From Acidihalobacter yilgarnensis (lineage in GTDB: Bacteria > Pseudomonadota > Gammaproteobacteria > DSM-5130 > Acidihalobacteraceae): a stretch of DNA of 64,000 nt. Below the pieces are notes generated by a model. It made no database searches. It had not been told where the DNA came from and saw nothing but the letters and a program-made list of their open reading frames with translations. Both the position numbers and the translations under genes were made by a program. Below are positions 1 through 8,885 of the stretch, one piece after another (the stretch's first letter is position 1; each line of letters begins with the position of its first letter). The stretch lies in NCBI RefSeq assembly GCF_001753245.1, contig NZ_CP017415.1, positions 958,501-1,022,500 of the forward strand, written 5' to 3'.

Positions 1-161
1 GATCTACGGAGTGAGTCGGCGCGGTTGGTTTGTGAGCCCTCCACGTCGTCAATTCCGGATACAACGTCGTGCCGACGGCCTGGAATGAGGCTCATGCCAC
101 AGACAGAACAGGCGCTGAAGTCAGCAGGCCTGTGAGCGCCGGTCGCCACAGCAGGTCATAG

Positions 162-924
162 GCCTTTTTACGTCGTTACACCGATGCGCGTATCGCCCTG
201 GGGCGCGTTGGGAGCAGTCAACCTACACAAACGCTGCTGGATTTTCGCTTGGCGCATGCCCAGGCGCGCGATGCGGTACACCGCCCGCTTGATGTCACCA
301 CTCTGTTCGCACAATTGGCGATATTCGATCTGCCCATGCGGTCTATATCGAGCAATGCGCCTGATCGCGCGACGTATTTGCAGCGACGAATCTGGGGCGT
401 GAATTGACCTTGTCCACACGCGCGATCTGGCAGCCGAGTCGGGCGCGACGGCTGGTTGTGATGTCGCGTTCGCCATCGCCGATGGCTTGTCGTTTATGGC
501 GGTAGAGCGCCACGCGCCCGCATTGCTGGCGGCGGCGCTGCCTGCGTTGCATGCTGAACATTGGCATATCGGCCCACTGGTGGTCGCGCGACAGGCGCGC
601 GTTGCCATGGGAGATGCGGTGGGGCATGCATTGAATGCCGAACTTGTTGTCGTACTCATTGGCGAGTGACCGGGACTGAGTTCTCCGGACAGTCTCGGTG
701 TTTATTTGACGTATCGCCCGCGCCCGGGGCGTAGCAACGCCGAGCGCAATTGCGTCAGCAATATTCGTCCCGAGGGCCTTGCGTGTGACGCTGCTGCTCG
801 CAAGCTCGTGTACTTGCTCCTGGAGGCGCGCCGTCGGGGCTTGACGGGTATCCACCTCAAGGATGATGCACCTCGCTTGCTTGCCGATGGCGCATCGCCC
901 CGCGATGACACTTCGATGATCTGA
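162..924 (+). pseudogene. eutC: Decayed ethanolamine ammonia-lyase small subunit
   Basis: Segments in shifting frames line up end to end with EutC, the small subunit of the B12-dependent enzyme that splits ethanolamine into acetaldehyde and ammonia. From about 165 the frame reads FLRRYTDARIALGRVG, then LLDFRLAHAQARDAVH. A one-base loss near 388 and another near 424 shift the frame. The frame from 442 then gives DVAFAIADGLS and VVVLIGE. At 667-669 an expected Arg codon is TGA, after which [20 protein letters not shown] and [11 protein letters not shown] continue in the same frame to the stop at 922-924. Two indels plus a nonsense codon show genuine decay. I see no convincing eutB remnant in bases 1-93. 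The total span would fit a normal EutC of roughly 250 residues. Confidence 0.85.
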
Positions 925-1206
925 ATCGCGCACGCTATGAAGCGTGTGGGAAGACGTTTGATGTTTTGCTCATGAGCTTGGAGCAGAGGAAGACGGCGAG
1001 AGGTTGGTTGCCCCATACGGCAAAGCCGGTCCGGCAGCGCAATTTTCTAATAGTTCGTTGTTTGTTGTTTTCATTGGATAAGGAAATAATTTCTCATTAC
1101 TGTCATGTTGTCTTAACGATTAGTTAACCATTGCCAGAATACCATTCTCCCCTTGGATGCGAGGCGCGTTCTAGCGCTTCAATGAAATAACCATGGAGGA
1201 TGGGCA
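925..1206 (+). promoter_or_regulatory. AT-rich upstream region of TonB receptor gene
   Basis: The stretch from about 1045 to 1150 is clearly richer in A/T than its surroundings and lies directly ahead of the receptor gene, so it probably holds the promoter of the uptake locus. It contains GAAATAATTTC (1083-1093), a half Pho-box-like CTGTCAT at 1100-1106 and the inverted repeat TTAACGATTAGTTAA at about 1111-1127. None of these is a full match to a known operator, so the regulator is unassigned. A strong ribosome binding site (GGAGG, 1195-1199) follows. Confidence 0.4.
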
Positions 1207-3504
1207 GTGAGTATCAAGGGTAAGGGGGTGTTGGGTGGCGTAGCGGCATTGGGCGTGGGTGTGGTGATGCTCGGCGGGATCGTGCCTGCTGCATACGGAC
1301 AGGACGATGGTGGAAAATCTGTCACGCAAATCAAGAAGGTGATTAAAGCGGTACTTCCCGAAAAGGCGGTCGCTACAGTGAGTAAGACCAAGGTGGAACA
1401 TACCAGCCCATCGAGCAATCTGCTTTCGATCCTGAAGAATATTCCAGGGTTCAATGTGATGAGTGTGGGGCCTGGTAATTTGCTGTCGGGTGATACTGCC
1501 TTTACGTTGAATGGATTCAGTAGTTCGCAGGTGGGCTCTACATTCGATGGCGTGCCTATCATCAATACGTTTCTGGGTGGAGTTTACGGCCAAGGTGACG
1601 ACCATGCGGTAACGCCGATGACCACGGGGCAGATCTCTGGCGTACAGGTTTACAGCGGCGCCAATACACCGCAACAGAATTCACTCAACTCTCTCGGTGG
1701 GACGATCAATTTTTCACCCAAAATGCCGAGTCTGAAGTCGGGTGTTGACGTCGGTTTGAGTGGCGGATCCTATGCGCGGCAGGGCGGGAATAACTCGGTA
1801 AGCATGCAGGCCAATAGTGGAGCGATCAAATCCCTGGATGGATTTCGTTTGCTGGCACGCTATGGTCATACGAATGAGACTGGCTTTCAGCGTCAGGTCT
1901 ACGCGCATTTGAATTCCTATTATCTGGCTGCGATTCAACCATTCAATGAAGGCCTTTCCAAGCTGAGCCTGATCGTTATTCATAACGATGAAAAGGCACG
2001 CATGCCTGATCTAATCCCCTTGGCGTTGATCAACCAGTATGGGCGTGACTATCAATACCCCAAAGGCGTCGTCGACAATATTGTGCGCTCACATACCACG
2101 CATATTATTTTGGGGATTAAGTCATTGCTCAACCCCGTCGCGGTGGGTGGATTTAAGTTTTTCTATAATAATACCCAAAATGATCGAACTGCCTATGCGA
2201 ATGCTGCCTACAACAACAGTTACATGGGCTATGGTTTGCCGACGACGCTGAAGAGTTCCTCGGCGCTTGACGGTTATGGATCTAATTTCAATGTTTACAA
2301 CAATAACCTAGCGACGCAGATGTTCGGTTCAGCACATGCCGGGACGCAATATCAGCGTTATATCGATAATTATCACAATATCGGCAGCAAGGCACATATC
2401 ACCTTGTTGCTGCCGTCGAATACTGTAACCTTCGGCAGCATGGTCCTGCAGGCCAAGGATTATTCAACCGAGGGTTGGTACGGTGCATCGCCAGTGCCCA
2501 TGATTATGGGTTATAACAATGCCTGGTTGGAGCATGACGGCAAGGATTATTGGGATGCCTATATACAGGACGATATGTCGCTAATGAATGGCCGGCTGCA
2601 TATCTATCCTGGCGTCAAGTATGTGCATGTCTCAATGTTTTCATCTGATGCCCAGGGTTATTACTACAGCTACGGCGGCGCTGTCAGTAAGACCTTCACT
2701 TGGGCAGAGCCTTCGTTGGGGGCGACCTTCAGTCCAATCAAACCGGTGGAGGTTTATGCCAATTACGGACGCACTTACAAGGCGCCGAATATCAGCGCGC
2801 TATACAGCGTGATCGGTAGTTCACCGATCCCATCGCCGGTGACGGTGGTGCCGGAATATGTCGATAGCATCGATGCCGGTATCCGCTACAGTAGCCGTTT
2901 CGGCAAGGCGTCGGTTTCCGTTTTTGATCGTTTGTTCAACCAGGTATTCAGCTATTCGTACAGTAATGTGACCGGTGTGACCACGGAATACAATTCCGGT
3001 ACGGCCGCCTATAAGGGCTTTACTGTTGCGGTTGAAAAACCCTTGTTCGCGCATCTTTCCATCGAAGGCAATTACGGTTACACAGACGCTAAATACACCA
3101 AGAATTTCACCGGCAATAACGGCACGGTAACCGCAGGCATGTGGCGGCCTGACGTGCCCGAGTACACGGCGAATCTTGGGTTGTCCTATCATCACTCGGG
3201 TTGGTATGCAAGCCTCAGTTCTCATTTCGTCGGCAGACAGTACATTGCCTACAACGGTGGCACGACCAGCGGTGTCACAATTTCTTCATATTCAGTAACC
3301 GATTTGACGGCCGCATACACCTGGGAACCCCACGGCGACTATGTCAAGAAGATCAAGTTCTCGGCCTATCTGGATAACATCGCGGATACCCAGTACATCG
3401 CCTATGCCGATGTGCATGGCAGTCAGGGCGCAAGCGGGAATTATGAACGGGTGCAGGAGGGAGCGCCGAGATTCATAGGTGTGGCCGTCAATGCGTCGTT
3501 TTAA
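1207..3504 (+). CDS. TonB-dependent outer-membrane receptor
   Basis: A 765-residue TonB-dependent receptor that should import a ligand across the outer membrane using energy from the ExbB-ExbD-TonB genes immediately downstream. Residues 1-31 form a signal peptide (hydrophobic core, AYG cleavage area). A plug domain follows at about 55-165 (SILKNIPGFNV, LNGFSSSQVGSTFDGVPI, GAPN-like loop replaced by GANTPQQNSLNSLGGTINF). The rest is a beta-barrel rich in alternating aromatic and small residues, ending in the terminal Phe (NASF) typical of outer-membrane barrels. The GTG start at 1207 is chosen because GGAGG lies 7 bases upstream. The ligand cannot be read from sequence. The linked phosphoesterase suggests an organophosphate or a product of its hydrolysis, but a metal chelate is equally possible. 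Confidence 0.9.
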   Translation: MSIKGKGVLGGVAALGVGVVMLGGIVPAAYGQDDGGKSVTQIKKVIKAVLPEKAVATVSKTKVEHTSPSSNLLSILKNIPGFNVMSVGPGNLLSGDTAFTLNGFSSSQVGSTFDGVPIINTFLGGVYGQGDDHAVTPMTTGQISGVQVYSGANTPQQNSLNSLGGTINFSPKMPSLKSGVDVGLSGGSYARQGGNNSVSMQANSGAIKSLDGFRLLARYGHTNETGFQRQVYAHLNSYYLAAIQPFNEGLSKLSLIVIHNDEKARMPDLIPLALINQYGRDYQYPKGVVDNIVRSHTTHIILGIKSLLNPVAVGGFKFFYNNTQNDRTAYANAAYNNSYMGYGLPTTLKSSSALDGYGSNFNVYNNNLATQMFGSAHAGTQYQRYIDNYHNIGSKAHITLLLPSNTVTFGSMVLQAKDYSTEGWYGASPVPMIMGYNNAWLEHDGKDYWDAYIQDDMSLMNGRLHIYPGVKYVHVSMFSSDAQGYYYSYGGAVSKTFTWAEPSLGATFSPIKPVEVYANYGRTYKAPNISALYSVIGSSPIPSPVTVVPEYVDSIDAGIRYSSRFGKASVSVFDRLFNQVFSYSYSNVTGVTTEYNSGTAAYKGFTVAVEKPLFAHLSIEGNYGYTDAKYTKNFTGNNGTVTAGMWRPDVPEYTANLGLSYHHSGWYASLSSHFVGRQYIAYNGGTTSGVTISSYSVTDLTAAYTWEPHGDYVKKIKFSAYLDNIADTQYIAYADVHGSQGASGNYERVQEGAPRFIGVAVNASF

Positions 3505-3659
3505 CAATTTATTCATAGAACGAAACGCAAGCCCACCAGTCAATAACATCAGGTATCAGTCTGGCCACTGGGTGCGACATTTTGACGCGCGCGGTGACCG
3601 ACGGAAATTGTTCGAATGTACCTGCCGGCCGTTGTTCAAATTGCGAGGGTGTTTTTGAA

Positions 3660-4364
3660 ATGGAGCTGATCACGCATTTAATCAAGTTATCAGGCGGCCT
3701 GCCGATTCTGATGGCACTGTTACTGCTGATAGCGGTAGCGGTGATAGTGGATCGGGTGTGGTTTTACTACCGGGTGCTGGGCGCGGGCAGTCGAGTGGAA
3801 GAATCGCTGCGTGCGCTGGGCTACCGCGATGTGCGCGGCTTGAAGGCACTCGGGGATGAGTATGCGCACACCCTGCAGGGGCGCCTGATCCTGCAGGCGG
3901 TGGCCTCCAACGCCGCCACCCCGGAGGCCCTGTCGCAGCACCTCGACGAAGAGGTGTTGTGGTCGATGCCGCGGCTGGATCAATACCTGTGGCTACTCGA
4001 CACGGCGGCGACCCTGGGGCCGCTGCTGGGGCTGTTCGGCACCATCATCGGCATGATCGACACCTTCAACGTCCTCGGCAGTGCCGGTGCGGCGGTCAAG
4101 GCCACCGGTGGTATCGCCGACGCGTTGGTCTCGACTGGCATGGGCTTGTTCATTGCCATCATCTCCGTACTATTCCTGAACCTGCTCAACAAGCGCCTGC
4201 GCCTGGCGATGCACCAGCTCGACCTGATCCGCCTGCTGCTGCTCAATCGCTTCTTCGGCGAGGGCGTCAAGGCGCACGAAGTGGGGGCCGAGCACTTCGA
4301 ATCACGCAGCGCGCTCAGTGGACACCTGGGACTGGGTGACACGCGCAAGGCCGAGGGCGTCTGA
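3660..4364 (+). CDS. exbB: ExbB/TolQ-family proton channel protein
   Basis: Inner-membrane ExbB, which with ExbD converts proton motive force into movement of TonB. The 234-residue protein has three membrane segments at about 12-31, 113-135 and 158-177, with the family signature TLGPLLGLFGTIIGMI in the second and a conserved Gly/Ala-rich GIADALVSTGMGLF stretch before the third. The ATG at 3660 is preferred over an upstream TTG at 3582 because the latter adds 26 residues unlike any ExbB, and a GAGGG sits just before 3660. The stop is one base from the exbD start, so the two are translationally linked. The neighbouring receptor and tonB favour an ExbB role dedicated to this receptor rather than TolQ. 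Confidence 0.92.
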   Translation: MELITHLIKLSGGLPILMALLLLIAVAVIVDRVWFYYRVLGAGSRVEESLRALGYRDVRGLKALGDEYAHTLQGRLILQAVASNAATPEALSQHLDEEVLWSMPRLDQYLWLLDTAATLGPLLGLFGTIIGMIDTFNVLGSAGAAVKATGGIADALVSTGMGLFIAIISVLFLNLLNKRLRLAMHQLDLIRLLLLNRFFGEGVKAHEVGAEHFESRSALSGHLGLGDTRKAEGV

Positions 4365-4365
4365 G

Positions 4366-4815
4366 ATGGATCGTTCCCGCTACTTCGAGCATCAGGAGCC
4401 GCGGCTGAACATCATCCCGATGATCGACATCATGATGTTCCTGCTGGTGTTCTTCGTCCTGATGGTGCTGCACATGATCCCCAACACCGGGGTCAAGCTA
4501 CACCTGCCGAGTGCGAGCACGGCGACCCATCTGCCGCACAAGAGCGTGATCGTCGGCGTGACGGCACAGGGCGTGGTGCGCTACCAGGATCAGACGGTGA
4601 CGCTGGCCACGCTGAAGACGGATCTGTCGGCGCTCAAGGACAAGGCCACGGTGAGCGTGATCATCGCCAGCGATGGCAAGGCCACGGTGGCGGAGCTGAC
4701 CGGGGTGATGAATGCGGTGCGCGAGCTCGGCATCAGCAAGATCGGCCTGGCCACGCGCACAGGCGGTGCGACCGCTAGTAGTGGTTCTGCCACCCTGGCC
4801 CCGGCCGCCCCATGA
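4366..4815 (+). CDS. exbD: ExbD/TolR-family transport protein
   Basis: ExbD is a single-span inner-membrane protein with a periplasmic domain; it partners ExbB in energising TonB. The 149-residue protein has a short cytoplasmic start, then LNIIPMIDIMMFLLVFFVLM. Asp21 sits at the position of the essential protonatable aspartate of ExbD/TolR. The ATG at 4366 is one base after the exbB stop. The 3' end overlaps tonB by four bases (ATGA). Confidence 0.92.
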   Translation: MDRSRYFEHQEPRLNIIPMIDIMMFLLVFFVLMVLHMIPNTGVKLHLPSASTATHLPHKSVIVGVTAQGVVRYQDQTVTLATLKTDLSALKDKATVSVIIASDGKATVAELTGVMNAVRELGISKIGLATRTGGATASSGSATLAPAAP

Positions 4816-5567
4816 GCGCGCTGGCGCCGAACCTCGGGCCATGGTCGCCGCCGCGGCTCGGGCTACCGCGGGCGCTGGTCATCGCGCTCGTGATCGAAGG
4901 CCTGATCGTCGTGCTGCTGCTGTGGCCGTGGCACCACGCCCCGACGCCACCGCCGCCGGCCATGCCGCAGCAGGTGACCACGGTGCAGTTCGTCAAACTG
5001 CCGCCTCCGGCGCCACCCAAGCCCGTGCCGGTGCCCAGGATCGTACCGCCACCGCCGATCCCCAAGCCGGCGATCGTGATCCCCAAGAAGATCAAGCCCA
5101 AGCCGGTGGTGCACCACCAGCCCAAGCCCCGTCCGATCCACCACGTGGTACCCAAGCCCAAGCCAGTACCCAAACCCGCGCCGCATCCGCACGTGGTGCC
5201 GCACCCGGCGCCGCAGGTGGTCAAGGCCAAGGCGCCGGCACCGCGGGTAGCGCCGGTCTCCGGCCCCAGCCCGTCGGCGATTGCCGCCTACAGCCAGGCG
5301 CTGCACGTGCTGATCCAGAACAACGTGGTGGTCGGCGAGATGGTGCGCCAGCTCGGCCTGTCGGGCAGCGTGCGCGTGCGCTTCGTGCTCGGCCCGCAGG
5401 GCGGTGCCGCGCAGGAGGTACAGGTGGTCACAGGCGGCGCCAACCCGCTGCTCCGCCATGACGCCCTCAAGACCGTCGGCCAGCTCCGCTACCCGCCGTT
5501 TCCCAAGTCCTTCGGCACCGCGCCCCGAACCTTCGAGGTCGTCGTGCAAATCAACTCAAGCAATTAA
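4812..5567 (+). CDS. tonB: TonB energy-transducing protein
   Basis: TonB links the ExbB-ExbD motor to outer-membrane receptors. The 251-residue protein shows the standard layout. One membrane segment lies at about 20-38. A long periplasmic spacer dominated by Pro, Lys, Val and His (roughly 45-155) follows, with PPPP and KPKPVPKP-type repeats. A C-terminal TonB domain from about 160 contains VRVRFVLGPQGGAAQEVQV and LRYPPFPKSFG, close to the Y-P motif that pairs with the TonB box. The start overlaps the exbD stop by four bases. The spacer is unusually His/Val rich (HHV, HVV repeats), but low complexity is normal here. Confidence 0.92.
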   Translation: MSALAPNLGPWSPPRLGLPRALVIALVIEGLIVVLLLWPWHHAPTPPPPAMPQQVTTVQFVKLPPPAPPKPVPVPRIVPPPPIPKPAIVIPKKIKPKPVVHHQPKPRPIHHVVPKPKPVPKPAPHPHVVPHPAPQVVKAKAPAPRVAPVSGPSPSAIAAYSQALHVLIQNNVVVGEMVRQLGLSGSVRVRFVLGPQGGAAQEVQVVTGGANPLLRHDALKTVGQLRYPPFPKSFGTAPRTFEVVVQINSSN

Positions 5568-5586
5568 GCGGAAAGGAGTCCCGTCC

Positions 5587-8352
5587 ATGTTGTCGGAATT
5601 TGGCTACCGGTCGATCCGATGCGTCACTGGCTTATTGATGGGGGTGTTGGTTTTGTCGACTGCGGCGCGTGCCGACAGCGGCAGGATAGAGGGAGCGCCA
5701 GTGATCAGTCGGCTGGATGATCTGTCGGCGATCACGCATGTGATTGCGACCGGGCGGCGAGTCAGTCCGGTTGGCACGCTCGTGGGCACACCGAACTTCG
5801 CCACCTCGGTCGTGGTTGCCGGTAAGGCTGCGTATGTGTTGGCCAGTGGCGCCACGCATACGCAGACGGTGACCGCTTACGATGCTCGCGATCTGCGGCG
5901 CTTGGGGCAGGTGAGTGGTTTCAAGGGCGAGATACCCGACAACGTCGCTGCAATAGGCGTGATTCGAGTCGCTCACCAGGATTTCTTTCAAGGTCTGGCT
6001 GCGGGTATGGATGGCAGGATCTATGCCGCTGGTGGCGTCAGCGACGGACTGCTCGCACTGCACGTTGGGCATGATGGTTTCAAGGTGCTGCGCCGCTACG
6101 CGCTTGCCTATCATGCCTTTCCCAAGGATCAGTATCCCTACCGCTATCAAGGCTCGCGTGGCGGGGCGTATCACTTCTATCCCGACGGGGTGGCCGTGGA
6201 CCAAGATGGCCGCCACGCCTACGTCACCGGCTTATTGAGCAATGCCGTGGCGCGTATCGATCTTGATACTGGCGCGACCCAATACGCCAACGCCGGACCT
6301 TATCCGTTTGCGCCGGTGCTGACCGATCGCGGCCATCGGCTGGTTGTCAGCGATTGGGGCGGCTGCGGGGTGCGCGTACTGGACGCACGGAGCCTCAAGC
6401 CGCTCGGGAGGGTTTGCGTGGGGCCGACCACGGGGCCGGATAACGCCGATCCGGGGATACATCCGACCGCGCTCGTAACCGTGCCGGGTACTGACGACAT
6501 CGTGTTCGTCGCCGCCAATCTCGATGAAGCAGTCGAGGTCGATACCCGGAGCCTCAAGGTCGTGCGTACCTTCGACGATGCACCTTATTCGGGTGCGCCA
6601 CCGGGCAGCTACCCGGATGCCGTGGCCATTCACGGCGGTCGGTTGTTCGTCGCCAATGCCGGCAATAACGACGTTGCCGTATTCGATCTCACCAGCGGGC
6701 GACGTCTCGGTTTGATTCCGACCGCCTGGTACCCGACCGGGCTCGCGGCCGGGCCTGACGCCCTCTACATCGCCGCCGCCAAAGGCTTGGGCAGTGGTCC
6801 CAATCTTGAGCACCAGTGGGTCGGTACGATGATGCCGGGTACTCTGCAGCGCATCAGCTATGCGCGCATCGATGCCGAGCTGTCTCGGTTGACGAAGGTG
6901 GCGCTGTCCGACAATGGTTTCGCGCTTGGCCAGCGCGAGGCGCTCGGGCAGGCCAATCGCGAGGTGACGCGGCGCTTGCGCAGCCATATCCGCTATGTGG
7001 TCTTCATCCTGCGCGAAAACAAGACCTTCGACGAGGAGCTGGGCGACTACAAGGCAGCCGGCCGCTGGGCCGATTCCAGGCTCGCGCTCTACGGCCCTCG
7101 CGAATTGCCCAATCTTTTCGCTTGGGCTGACCGTTACGCCCTATTCGACAATTTCTATGCCGATGGTGAAGTGACTGCCCAGGGGCATCAGTGGGTTACC
7201 GGCGCCAGCGACTCTGACTTCGTGCAGCGCACCTGGCCGCAGTACTACTCAGGTCGAGGGCTCGTCCCGAATCCCGGCTGGACCCAGTCGCTGGTGCCCG
7301 CCAAGCTGGCCGATGGTACCGGCGGCATCCCCGGTGGCGCGGCCAATCCCTATGCCATCTACACGGACCTGCCCAAGCTTGGGCGCTGGTCCAACCCATG
7401 GATTGCCTATCCCGAGCGGCTGTATCTGTTCAACAGCCTACTGGCGCATCACGTCAGTTTTGAGGATTTCGGTGAGTTCGTCTCCCGCAACGAGGCTGGG
7501 GTCATCGCACCCGCGATGCGCGCGCACCTGGCCGTGAATTTTCCCGGCTGGGACCGCATGATCCTCGATACTCAGCGTGCGCACGTCGCTGTCGACTGGA
7601 TGCGCCAGCATGCCGGCGATCTGCCGCATTTCATCTATATCTGGCTACCCGACGACCATACCGCTGGGCGCAGCCCCTGCTATTACACGCCTGATTACTA
7701 CGTCGCGAACAGTGACCAAGCGACCGCGCAGATCGTGCATTACCTGAGCACCACGTCGCAGTGGAAGCATATGCTGGTGTTCGTCACCGAGGATGATGCG
7801 CAGTCCGGTGCTGACCACATCGACGCCCATCGCACCTTCACGGCCGTCCTCGGCCCTTGGGTGCGTCATACCCAGGTCACCACGCGCTATTCGCAGGTCA
7901 ACCTCATCCGCACGATCGAGGCCATTCTGGATTTGCCGCCGATGTCGCAGTGGGATGCGAATGCGGCAGTCATTCGAGGTCTGTGGCGCGAACACTCAGA
8001 TGATAGCGAGGTGCCCGTGCATCCGATGCAGGTGCCGGTGGCCTACAATCCCGGCGTCTGTCCCGACGGCAAGTTGCTGCGCCGCTTGGCCGGCGCGAGT
8101 GGCCAAACGGTGACCGCCGCCTGGTTGCGTACCCACTTGCGCCCGGATGCAGGCGAACCGCCGCCCAAGGCCGATGATCGCTATACCCCGACCAGCCTGC
8201 TCAAAGTCCCCGGTCCCGAACAGATGCGCCAGGAATGGATCGCCACCAAGGGTCGTGCGAGTTATGACCATACCCTCCGCTATCTGAGGGCCCTGGCTAA
8301 TCGCCAGCACGCGCCGATGAGCCACTTCGTGGCCAGTGACGATGACGATTAG
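5587..8352 (+). CDS. Exported beta-propeller/phosphoesterase fusion
   Basis: A 921-residue exported protein with two parts. Residues 1-29 are a signal peptide ending ARA. About 40-440 contains YncE/YVTN-like propeller repeats (for example HAYVTGLLSNAVARIDLDTG and GGRLFVANAGNNDVAVFDLTSG). From about 470 onward is a phosphoesterase-family domain of the alkaline-phosphatase superfamily, with FILRENKTFDEELGDY, NFYADGEVTAQGHQW and the metal-site-like TEDDAQSGADHIDAHR. Such fusions are usually annotated as bifunctional YncE/alkaline phosphatase proteins; the physiological substrate is unknown. The ATG at 5587 is preceded by AAAGGAG, while the longer upstream frame merely overlaps tonB. Being last in the TonB locus, it may release the ligand that the receptor then imports. 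That link is inference. Confidence 0.85.
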   Translation: MLSEFGYRSIRCVTGLLMGVLVLSTAARADSGRIEGAPVISRLDDLSAITHVIATGRRVSPVGTLVGTPNFATSVVVAGKAAYVLASGATHTQTVTAYDARDLRRLGQVSGFKGEIPDNVAAIGVIRVAHQDFFQGLAAGMDGRIYAAGGVSDGLLALHVGHDGFKVLRRYALAYHAFPKDQYPYRYQGSRGGAYHFYPDGVAVDQDGRHAYVTGLLSNAVARIDLDTGATQYANAGPYPFAPVLTDRGHRLVVSDWGGCGVRVLDARSLKPLGRVCVGPTTGPDNADPGIHPTALVTVPGTDDIVFVAANLDEAVEVDTRSLKVVRTFDDAPYSGAPPGSYPDAVAIHGGRLFVANAGNNDVAVFDLTSGRRLGLIPTAWYPTGLAAGPDALYIAAAKGLGSGPNLEHQWVGTMMPGTLQRISYARIDAELSRLTKVALSDNGFALGQREALGQANREVTRRLRSHIRYVVFILRENKTFDEELGDYKAAGRWADSRLALYGPRELPNLFAWADRYALFDNFYADGEVTAQGHQWVTGASDSDFVQRTWPQYYSGRGLVPNPGWTQSLVPAKLADGTGGIPGGAANPYAIYTDLPKLGRWSNPWIAYPERLYLFNSLLAHHVSFEDFGEFVSRNEAGVIAPAMRAHLAVNFPGWDRMILDTQRAHVAVDWMRQHAGDLPHFIYIWLPDDHTAGRSPCYYTPDYYVANSDQATAQIVHYLSTTSQWKHMLVFVTEDDAQSGADHIDAHRTFTAVLGPWVRHTQVTTRYSQVNLIRTIEAILDLPPMSQWDANAAVIRGLWREHSDDSEVPVHPMQVPVAYNPGVCPDGKLLRRLAGASGQTVTAAWLRTHLRPDAGEPPPKADDRYTPTSLLKVPGPEQMRQEWIATKGRASYDHTLRYLRALANRQHAPMSHFVASDDDD

Positions 8353-8522
8353 GCTTTTAGATGAAGTGAGGCGACGCTAGCCGGTCGGCAGCGACCCACG
8401 GGTCAGAAAATTCTTGTGAGGTGGTTATGATTCTTTGCTCGTCCCAGGGTCGCGCAGTGGCTAAGCGTGGATTTGTCTATCAGTGCCGAGGCACTGCGCG
8501 GCCTTAAGGGCAATCCGTGGGG

Positions 8523-8574
8523 GATCACACTCTGCCCCCTGGAGCGGCTTCGGCCCAGGGGGCAGAGCGTGATC
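8523..8574. terminator. GC-rich 20-bp stem-loop, probable terminator
   Basis: The arms 8523-8542 and 8555-8574 are complementary over 20 bases with a single mismatch (core CTCTGCCCCCTGG), around a 12-base loop. The right arm abuts the stop codon (8573-8575) of the leftward small gene, and the structure lies 170 bases after the phosphoesterase gene, so it could end transcription from either side. No T-run follows on either strand, so rho-independent function is not assured. Confidence 0.5.
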
Positions 8575-8797
8575 AGCGTCGCCAGGCGGCAATCCGCCGA
8601 CGACATTCCGCCCCAAGGGGGCAACCCAATTTGCGGCAGGTATAGCGCGCGTCGGTGCGAAAGCAGGCGGCTTCGCCACGGGCGAGCTGGATGCGGTGGA
8701 TCTGGGAGATGGTGTATTGCGCGACGGCATCTCCTTCAGGCAAAGGCTGAAGGGTGGCATGTTGCGAAGGCAATGAATGCAGGCGCTGCGTGGACAT
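8573..8797 (-). CDS. Small cysteine-containing hypothetical protein
   Basis: A leftward 74-residue frame starting at ATG 8797, with GGAG about nine bases upstream. The C-terminal half (LARGEAACFRTDARYTC, then GCPLGAEC and an AAWRR end) has four cysteines spaced like a small metal- or disulfide-holding motif and resembles short uncharacterised proteins I recall from pseudomonads and relatives, although I cannot name the family. Its stop lies inside the strong stem-loop that would terminate it. The IS5 element begins only 88 bases upstream of the start, so its native promoter may have been displaced. The function is unknown and the reality of the gene is likely but not certain. Confidence 0.5.
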   Translation of the reverse strand: MSTQRLHSLPSQHATLQPLPEGDAVAQYTISQIHRIQLARGEAACFRTDARYTCRKLGCPLGAECRRRIAAWRR

Positions 8798-8885
8798 GGG
8801 ATTGCTCCGTTGCTAATCCGTGCCCCAACAAGTGTAGAAGATAATCCGGATCTGTCATCCGTCGATCCCGTCAGGCGCGACCTAA

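Noticed and set aside
1-93. Possible eutB 3' end ahead of decayed eutC
   Set aside because: None of the three plus-strand frames shows recognisable EutB C-terminal sequence.
1078-1100. Fur-box-like AT palindrome before the TonB receptor
   Set aside because: GAAATAATTTC is symmetrical, but too few positions match the 19-bp Fur consensus to claim iron control.
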